Source: Planctomycetota bacterium (GTDB lineage Bacteria; Planctomycetota; Planctomycetia; Planctomycetales; Planctomycetaceae). From it: a stretch of DNA of 6,223 nt. The position numbers and the translations under genes are program-made. Below the pieces are notes generated by a model. It was given only the letters and a program-made list of their open reading frames with translations, was not told the origin of the DNA and did not search any database. Shown in pieces: positions 1-4,728 of the stretch. The stretch's first letter is position 1; each line of letters starts with the position of its first letter. The DNA lies in contig JAJRTM010000236.1 in NCBI GenBank assembly GCA_024278285.1, forward strand, positions 1 to 6,223. The letters run 5' to 3'.

Positions 1-7
1 GAATCCA

Positions 8-751
8 TTGATTGCACGACCGATTGTGAAATGTTGTCTTTACTTGCTGCGGTTGATTTATTCTTCATGCCGTATTGTTCTTTACGAAGAAGAACCGAAC
101 TCCAGCCCGTATTCAGAGCCGATTCGTTCATGGGGATACGACAGCGATTGTATCGCAGGGCCAGCGAAAGAGAAACATCTTTATTGCATGTGGCACGACA
201 TCCTGATGATGTCCACTTTTTGTGGAAAGTCTGACAGCATGGCTGCGTTGGTGAGCCAGCATCAGGATGGCGGTTATCTGTCGATCATCCTGAAAGAACT
301 GGGAATTGAACCGATTCGCGGTTCGAGCCGGCGTGGCGGTTCGAAAGCGATGAGGCAATGTCTGCAGGCTGCAGAAAATTATCATATTTCAATCACACCG
401 GATGGCCCAACCGGTCCCCGACATGAACTGAAACCGGGGATTGTTTTTCTGGCTTCGCAGTCAGGACGAAATATTGTGCCTGTCACTTCGTGCTGCAAAC
501 GGTATTGGCGTATCAAGGCGAAATGGACAGACATGCTTATTCCGAAACCTTTTACGACAGTTTTCGTTGTGACAGGCAAGCACTTTTCCATTCCGGAAAA
601 TCTCAATCGCGACCAACTTCAGGAACATGTTGCAGAGTTGGAGCAGTACATGCACCAGTTCACAAAAAAATACGAATCCCTGCCGAAAAGTATGCAAATC
701 CTCAAGGAAAATCAAGCTGAATCAGCACCGCCGCAGCAACGAGCCGCTTAA
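8..751 (+). CDS. DUF374 / lysophospholipid acyltransferase family protein (5' end uncertain)
   Basis: Probable membrane-associated acyltransferase of the DUF374 group, related to the LpxL and lysophospholipid acyltransferases; the substrate is unknown, but a lipid or lipid-A-like acceptor is expected. Seen in the sequence (numbering from the TTG at 8): a hydrophobic N-terminal stretch at about residues 6-25; a W62-H63-D64 block in the position of the family's conserved His; S83-Q-H-Q-D-G88; the G105-SSRRGG block; and the characteristic TPDGPTGPR at 130-138 followed by PG at 143-144 and IVPV near 156-159. The 247-residue length suits the family. The tail after about 230 is Gln/Ala/Pro-rich and probably disordered. 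The TTG at 8 is the first possible start, but the frame is open to the left edge and only seven bases precede it, so no ribosome binding site can be judged and the gene may be 5'-partial. It is separated from uvrC by 60 bases. Family assignment is firm, biochemical role is inferred. Confidence 0.85.
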   Translation: MIARPIVKCCLYLLRLIYSSCRIVLYEEEPNSSPYSEPIRSWGYDSDCIAGPAKEKHLYCMWHDILMMSTFCGKSDSMAALVSQHQDGGYLSIILKELGIEPIRGSSRRGGSKAMRQCLQAAENYHISITPDGPTGPRHELKPGIVFLASQSGRNIVPVTSCCKRYWRIKAKWTDMLIPKPFTTVFVVTGKHFSIPENLNRDQLQEHVAELEQYMHQFTKKYESLPKSMQILKENQAESAPPQQRAA

Positions 752-798
752 ATAGCGTCCACCAGCCTTGTTTACTGCCAGTTTTGGTAAGAATTCGG

Positions 799-804
799 TA
801 TCAT
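799..804 (+). promoter_or_regulatory. Possible -10 element of a uvrC promoter, giving a near-leaderless mRNA
   Basis: TATCAT at 799-804 matches the sigma70 -10 consensus at five of six positions. CTGCCA at 775-780 is a four-of-six -35 match with an 18-base spacer. Transcription would then start near 811, one base before the uvrC ATG. No Shine-Dalgarno sequence is visible in the preceding bases, which is consistent with a leaderless transcript. The motif is weak and this is inference only. Confidence 0.25.
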
Positions 805-811
805 TCAAAAG

Positions 812-2164
812 ATGGACGCCGAAGATAATCAAACAGGACAACCTGAAGATAAAGCGAAAGAAAAAGAAACGCCTCGGGAGAAGGTGCGTACTTTTCCGAC
901 GACCCCCGGTATTTATCTGATGAAGGATAGCGAAGATCGTGTGATCTACATCGGCAAAGCGGTTAATTTGAGGTCTCGGGCAGCGAGTTACTTTCTGGCA
1001 GCCGCTGCGACAGAACGGCGAACCGCAGAGCTTGTGCAGACGATTGCAGATATCGATTATCTGACAACCGAAAACGAAGTCGATGCCCTGCTGTTAGAAG
1101 CGAGGCTCATCAAAGATATCCAGCCGCGTTTCAATACCGATCTGAAAGACGACAAAACATTTCCCTATTTGGAAATACATATCCGCGATGATTTTCCCCT
1201 TGTCGAATTCACACGGACTCCCCAGGCGAAGGGAACAAAGCTGTACGGCCCTTTCACGAACGCAGGGCAACTTCGCGAAACGATTACGGTGCTACAAAAG
1301 ATCTTCAAATTCAGAACCTGCTCGCTCGAAATAGATGAAAACGATGAACGCTGGAAATGGTATCGCCCCTGCCTGTTGGCGAGTATCAATCAATGTACCG
1401 CCCCGTGCAATTTACGAATCAGCAAAGAAGCGTACAAAAAGGATATCCAACGCCTGCGTCTGTTTCTCGAAGGACATCAGACGAAACTGTTTCGCGAACT
1501 GAATAAAGAGATGGAAGCCGCTTCCAAAGAGTTGCAGTTTGAACGAGCCGCTGCGGTTCGAGATCAAATTCGTGCACTCAAATCGATTGAATTGCGGGGC
1601 GAGCTCGATACGCATCAACAGCCGGAAGCTTTTTATATCGATCCCAAAAAAGGAATGGTCGGCTTGAAGAAAGTTTTCAACTTAGCCGAGCTTCCCCGCA
1701 GAATTGAAGGGATGGATATCGCACATTTGCAGGGCGGCGAAACGGTTGCCTCGCTGGTTCAATTTATTGATGGCCTCCCGTTCAAGCATGGTTACAGACG
1801 CTATAAAATACGGACCGTCGAAGGAGTTGACGATTTTGCATCGATACGGGAAGTCGTTTCTCGACGACTACGGTCTTTGCAGAAAAATGGAGAATCGTTT
1901 CCAGATATTTTGCTGATCGATGGCGGAAAGGGACAACTAAACGCTGCCCTGGAAGCAATGCGTGCGATCGATATCGAGCCGCCGATGACGCTTTCGCTTG
2001 CCAAGCGGGAAGAAGAAATTTATCTTCCAGGCGAATCGAAACCGAAAAAACTTTCCAGGCATTCTTACGCTTTGCGACTACTCCAGTATGTTCGCGACGA
2101 ATCGCATCGGTTCGCCCAGCACTATCACCACATTTTACGAAACAAAGCAACTTTTGATGAATAA
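812..2164 (+). CDS. uvrC: UvrABC excinuclease subunit C, compact form lacking the HhH domain
   Basis: Subunit of nucleotide excision repair that makes the 3' and 5' incisions around a lesion bound by UvrB. Domains in order: a charged N-terminal extension (1-22); GIY-YIG nuclease at about 30-108 with G33-I-Y35, Y46-I-G48, E96 and N108; a four-cysteine set C170, C187, C195 and C199, matching the iron-sulphur cysteines known in UvrC; a UVR (UvrB-binding) helix pair at about 225-258; and the RNase H-like nuclease at about 274-445 with the D302 (GMDIAH), D370 (LIDGGKGQ) and H432 (DESHRF) triad. Usual UvrC proteins are about 600 residues; this one has 450. It lacks roughly 100 residues between UVR and the RNase H fold and has no C-terminal helix-hairpin-helix pair. 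All catalytic residues are present, so it looks functional rather than broken. ATG 812 is the only ATG before the GIY motif, and an in-frame stop lies at 788-790. There is no clear ribosome binding site. The 3' end overlaps the next gene by 8 bases. Confidence 0.95.
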   Translation: MDAEDNQTGQPEDKAKEKETPREKVRTFPTTPGIYLMKDSEDRVIYIGKAVNLRSRAASYFLAAAATERRTAELVQTIADIDYLTTENEVDALLLEARLIKDIQPRFNTDLKDDKTFPYLEIHIRDDFPLVEFTRTPQAKGTKLYGPFTNAGQLRETITVLQKIFKFRTCSLEIDENDERWKWYRPCLLASINQCTAPCNLRISKEAYKKDIQRLRLFLEGHQTKLFRELNKEMEAASKELQFERAAAVRDQIRALKSIELRGELDTHQQPEAFYIDPKKGMVGLKKVFNLAELPRRIEGMDIAHLQGGETVASLVQFIDGLPFKHGYRRYKIRTVEGVDDFASIREVVSRRLRSLQKNGESFPDILLIDGGKGQLNAALEAMRAIDIEPPMTLSLAKREEEIYLPGESKPKKLSRHSYALRLLQYVRDESHRFAQHYHHILRNKATFDE

Positions 2165-2417
2165 CGAGTCGCAGCAACCCGATTTTGATCCACATGCTCA
2201 AGATTTTTCTTCCCGAGACTGGACGATTATGGCGTACTTCGCTGGCTTGGGAATTATTCCTTTGATCGCGATTCTGGTTGTTGTTTATGTTCTGGTGACC
2301 AGAAATCCAAATTTCGAAAACTTCCCTGATCCTCCTGAACCTCAGCAACATCGCGAGGCAGGTTCTGAGTTATCACAAACCAGCTTGGGGCGTCTGGTTC
2401 GGAATAACAGTGTATGA
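2157..2417 (+). CDS. Unrecognised 86-residue single-pass membrane protein
   Basis: I do not recognise this protein. It starts at the ATG at 2157 inside the last codons of uvrC (8-base overlap) and ends in the ATGA shared with the next gene (4-base overlap). This placement argues strongly that it is a real, translationally coupled gene. Visible features: a polar, acidic N-terminus (1-20); one hydrophobic span at about 25-47 (from MAYFAG to VVVYVLV); then TRN and a Pro/Glu/Gln-rich tail with DPPEPQQ at 58-64, ending VRNNSV. There is no cysteine, no lipobox and no recognisable enzymatic motif. The frame is open further upstream to 1998, but that part lies wholly inside uvrC and resembles no protein, so the 2157 start is preferred. 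No good Shine-Dalgarno is present, so translation probably depends on uvrC. It may be a small partner or stabiliser of the adjacent glycosyltransferase; that is a guess from context. Confidence 0.72.
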   Translation: MNNESQQPDFDPHAQDFSSRDWTIMAYFAGLGIIPLIAILVVVYVLVTRNPNFENFPDPPEPQQHREAGSELSQTSLGRLVRNNSV

Positions 2418-4165
2418 AGAATCGAATCTACTCGGTTTCCATTATTGGTATCATTATCTGCTCGCTTGGCTGGACATGGATTAGTTTCAGCTTCGATTCT
2501 TTTCGTGAAACTGGCGCCGTTGCCATCACGAAGCGTCCTTTTATCCTGTTCTTTTCGCTGGCTGCCTTGGGGTGCGCCGCTTACTTTGTTGCGATTTGGC
2601 GAGCAATTATTCAGCCACAGGAATTTCGACTTAAACATATTCTTGGCGTTGCGATCCTTTGCCGCGTTTTATTGATCCCGAGTATTCCGATTCAGGAAAT
2701 CGATCTTTATCGTTACCTGTGGGATGGATATGTAGTTAACCAGGGAATCAATCCGTATCGACATGCTCCCGATCAGATAAAACGAGCCATTGCACATAGC
2801 TATTATCAAGCACAATCTGATGCCCCACCATTACCGGGCGGACTGGCTCGTTTAGATGATGTGAAACCTGTTACACCGAATCCGGAAATCATTTCATTGG
2901 TCACTCTCTGCAAAGAGCAACCGGAAGTTCATCGAATTCTTGACATCGTTCATTTTTCCGAATTGCCTACGGTTTACCCTCCTGTCAGTCAAGCGGTTTT
3001 TGCATTATCGGTTTTTACAACGCCTCGAAATACATCGCGCTATGTTCGATTGGTTGTTTTGAAAACCTGGTTAATGCTGTTTGATGTCGCGACCATTCTG
3101 GGAATTCTCGTGTTGTTAAAACAGCTTTCCATTCCGAGAAGTTGGGCGATTGTGTATGGCTGGTCTCCTTTGGTTTTGAAGGAATACGCCAACTCCGGAC
3201 ATCTTGATACGATCACCGTCGCCTTTTCTGTTTGGACTGTTGTGATGCTGATTAAAGCCGTTACCCTCGGCGGCAATTCTCATTCGCAGGAACAATCAAA
3301 ACAGAAGCCTATTTTCTCTTTGCTTTTCAGTGCGATTCTGTTTGCATGCAGTATCGCGGGAAAACTTTACCCCATTATTCTGACACCTGTTCTGCTGATA
3401 TTCCTTTACAAGCGTGTCGGCATTCGATGGGCTGGGATTTGGTTGACCACCTCGGTCCTGGCTTCGTTTCTGTTTCTTTCTGCATGGATATTTGCCGATT
3501 ACGGGCAAGAACCATTAAGCGAACAGGCAGCAGAACAACAAACTGAATCCACAGCCGGATTGCAGGCTTTTATGACACGCTGGCAAATTAACGATTGGAT
3601 GTTTTCTGTTGTTAACGAAAACCTTTTGCCCGATTCTCAAAGAAGATCGCCCGTCCCCTGGTTTGTTGTGACTCCCAACAGTTGGCGAGAAACATGGGCG
3701 GATTCTCTTGAAGTGAAGGAAGACGATTCACAAAAAAACATTTTGCCCGTCATAAATTCATTTCTGATTTCCAGGGCAATCACGTTAGCGGTTTGGGGGT
3801 TGATTGTCATTTACCTGCTCGGTTCACTGTGGCGTGAACCGACTTCGAAGCGGCTGGTGCATCAAATATTTTTAGTGCTGGCCTGGTTCTGGCTGCTCGC
3901 CCCAACGCAAAACCCGTGGTACTGGACCTGGGCGCTCCCGTTCCTGCTTCCGACTCATCGAATCGCCTGGCTGGGCATGTCATGCGTGCTGTTTGCCTAT
4001 TACGTTCGTTTCCCGTTGCTCTATTTTGAAACCAACGGCTTGGTGCCGGGAACGAACATGTCCGGCTGGGTACTTTTCAGCGACGTAATCGTCTGGCTGG
4101 AATTCGCTCCGCTGATGCTCTGGATATTATTCTATAAAAAACGAGCAGAGAAACTTCTTGAATAG
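2414..4165 (+). CDS. Polytopic GT-C-like glycosyltransferase (GT87/mannosyltransferase type)
   Basis: A 583-residue integral membrane protein with about 10-13 hydrophobic segments (for example 5-25, 43-64, 211-235, 265-283, 317-333, 338-361, 452-472, 481-497, 555-575). The first extracytoplasmic loop carries an E95-I-D97 motif followed by LYRYLWDG, then GINPYRHAP at 111-119. This acidic ExD motif plus WDG and NPY is typical of GT-C enzymes that use polyprenyl-phosphate sugars, such as the GT87/DUF2029 and related mannosyltransferases. Further family-like blocks are LPTVYPP (184-190), GWSPLVLKE (249-257) with GHLDT (262-266), GKLYP (316-320) and PTQNPWYWTWALPF (497-510). Two large hydrophilic loops, about 105-185 and 363-445, probably face the periplasm and would form the acceptor site. 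Likely role: transfer of a sugar to a lipid, glycan or protein outside the cytoplasmic membrane; donor and acceptor cannot be told from sequence. The ATG at 2414 overlaps the preceding stop (ATGA), with a weak GGAA at 2401-2404 as ribosome binding site. Confidence 0.8.
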   Translation: MKNRIYSVSIIGIIICSLGWTWISFSFDSFRETGAVAITKRPFILFFSLAALGCAAYFVAIWRAIIQPQEFRLKHILGVAILCRVLLIPSIPIQEIDLYRYLWDGYVVNQGINPYRHAPDQIKRAIAHSYYQAQSDAPPLPGGLARLDDVKPVTPNPEIISLVTLCKEQPEVHRILDIVHFSELPTVYPPVSQAVFALSVFTTPRNTSRYVRLVVLKTWLMLFDVATILGILVLLKQLSIPRSWAIVYGWSPLVLKEYANSGHLDTITVAFSVWTVVMLIKAVTLGGNSHSQEQSKQKPIFSLLFSAILFACSIAGKLYPIILTPVLLIFLYKRVGIRWAGIWLTTSVLASFLFLSAWIFADYGQEPLSEQAAEQQTESTAGLQAFMTRWQINDWMFSVVNENLLPDSQRRSPVPWFVVTPNSWRETWADSLEVKEDDSQKNILPVINSFLISRAITLAVWGLIVIYLLGSLWREPTSKRLVHQIFLVLAWFWLLAPTQNPWYWTWALPFLLPTHRIAWLGMSCVLFAYYVRFPLLYFETNGLVPGTNMSGWVLFSDVIVWLEFAPLMLWILFYKKRAEKLLE

Positions 4166-4181
4166 AACATAATCAAATACG

Positions 4182-4199
4182 ACAGACAGGAATGTCTGT
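4182..4199 (+). terminator. GNRA-capped hairpin downstream of the glycosyltransferase gene
   Basis: ACAGACA (4182-4188) pairs perfectly with TGTCTGT (4193-4199) around a GGAA loop, which is a GNRA tetraloop. It lies 16 bases after the stop codon at 4163-4165. No T-tract follows, so it is not a classical intrinsic terminator; it may mark the 3' end of the uvrC transcript or protect it from exonucleases. An alternative pairing is possible between ACAGGA (4186-4191) and TCCTGT (4202-4207). It could also be a copy of a dispersed intergenic palindrome. Confidence 0.4.
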
Positions 4200-4212
4200 G
4201 CTCCTGTTGAAT

Positions 4213-4252
4213 GTCAAGATGAATCACTAAATTCTTAGTGATTCATCTTGAC
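4213..4252 (+). promoter_or_regulatory. Operator 1: 18-bp perfect inverted repeat overlapping the -35 element
   Basis: The left arm GTCAAGATGAATCACTAA (4213-4230) and right arm TTAGTGATTCATCTTGAC (4235-4252) are exact reverse complements with an ATTC spacer (4231-4234). The central core CACTAA-N4-TTAGTG recurs at the downstream site. The geometry of an ACTA half-site, four-base spacer and inverted half-site resembles the known MecI/BlaI operators (ACTAC-N4-GTAGT). It covers most of the predicted -35 (TTGACG, 4248-4253), so bound repressor would block RNA polymerase. As RNA it would form a very stable hairpin, so it may also end transcription from upstream, although no T-tract follows. BlaI binding is inferred. 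Confidence 0.7.
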
Positions 4253-4276
4253 GCGATATTCCGTGGGTGATATTCT
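4248..4276 (+). promoter_or_regulatory. Sigma70-like promoter of the blaI-M56 unit
   Basis: The -35 TTGACG (4248-4253, five of six consensus) and -10 TATTCT (4271-4276, four of six) are separated by the ideal 17 bases. TGA directly before the -10 (4268-4270) provides an extended -10 TGn motif. The predicted start is near 4283, giving a leader of about 47 bases. The -35 lies in operator 1 and the start site lies in operator 2, as expected for an autoregulated repressor gene. Confidence 0.65.
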
Positions 4277-4279
4277 CCC

Positions 4280-4299
4280 TTCACTAAACACTTAGTGAA
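4280..4299 (+). promoter_or_regulatory. Operator 2: 8-bp inverted repeat over the predicted transcription start
   Basis: TTCACTAA (4280-4287) and TTAGTGAA (4292-4299) form a perfect inverted repeat around ACAC. The core CACTAA-N4-TTAGTG is identical to that of operator 1, but the arms do not extend further. Its centre lies 57 bases from the centre of operator 1, and it covers the expected +1. It is probably the second binding site of the BlaI-like repressor encoded 30 bases downstream. Confidence 0.65.
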
Positions 4300-4329
4300 T
4301 TCATTTTCCCCCTCGGGAGAGATATCAAA

Positions 4330-4728
4330 ATGCCCTCGAAATTGCCGCGTCCGACTGATGTCGAATTGCAAATACTGGATGTCTTCTGGGAGCATGGCTC
4401 GTGTACCGTGCGGGCGGCTCATCAGGTGATTCTTGCTTCAAAAGAACGCAAACAAACGAGCTATTCGACAACGCTCAAAATGATTCAGGTGCTGCACGAG
4501 AAAGGATTTCTCACGCGAGACGCATCGGTTCGCCCTCAGGTTTATCAGGCGACTGTTTCGCGGGAGGAGACTCAAAAAAGCATGGTCGAAGATATCGTTC
4601 AGCGATTATTTGGTGGTGCGATGAACGAACTTGTGCAATGTGCGATTTCGTCCAAGAAAATCTCCAGAGACGAATTGCAAGAGCTTCAAGGTCTCATTCG
4701 GCAGGCAAAGAAAGGGCAGGATCAATGA
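4330..4728 (+). CDS. blaI: BlaI/MecI/CopY family transcriptional repressor
   Basis: A 132-residue dimeric winged-helix repressor, the usual length for BlaI/MecI. The N-terminal DNA-binding part (about 1-76) begins with the family pattern PTDVELQILDVFWEHG (7-22). It continues with VRAAHQVI (27-34), the recognition helix region YSTTLKMIQVLHEKGFLTR (45-63), and the wing ending VYQATVSREET (71-81). The C-terminal part (about 82-124, from MVEDIVQRLFGGAMNELV onward) is the dimerisation region, which in BlaI contains the site lost on induction. A clear Shine-Dalgarno (GGGAG, 4315-4319) precedes the ATG at 4330. The gene overlaps the M56 peptidase by ATGA. It likely represses its own operon through the paired CACTAA-N4-TTAGTG sites upstream; additional targets elsewhere in the genome are possible. 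The symbol denotes the family only: there is no sign of a beta-lactamase here. Confidence 0.93.
   Translation: MPSKLPRPTDVELQILDVFWEHGSCTVRAAHQVILASKERKQTSYSTTLKMIQVLHEKGFLTRDASVRPQVYQATVSREETQKSMVEDIVQRLFGGAMNELVQCAISSKKISRDELQELQGLIRQAKKGQDQ

Noticed and set aside
771..790. TTAC...GTAA imperfect inverted repeat between the acyltransferase gene and uvrC
   Set aside because: Only a few interrupted base pairs and no T-tract; too weak for a terminator or operator.
1998..2156. Upstream extension of the 86-residue membrane protein
   Set aside because: Lies completely within the conserved RNase H region of uvrC and gives no protein-like sequence; the ATG at 2157 gives the usual short overlap.
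2101..2164. Possible frameshift truncating uvrC
   Set aside because: The sequence stays family-like to the final HYHHILRNKA, no HhH sequence appears in any following frame, and a coupled gene starts at once, so the short form seems natural.
1782..2351. 189-codon open frame on the - strand
   Set aside because: Lies antisense over uvrC and the small membrane gene; Arg/Ser/Asn-rich with no recognisable motif, while both + strand genes have family or overlap support.
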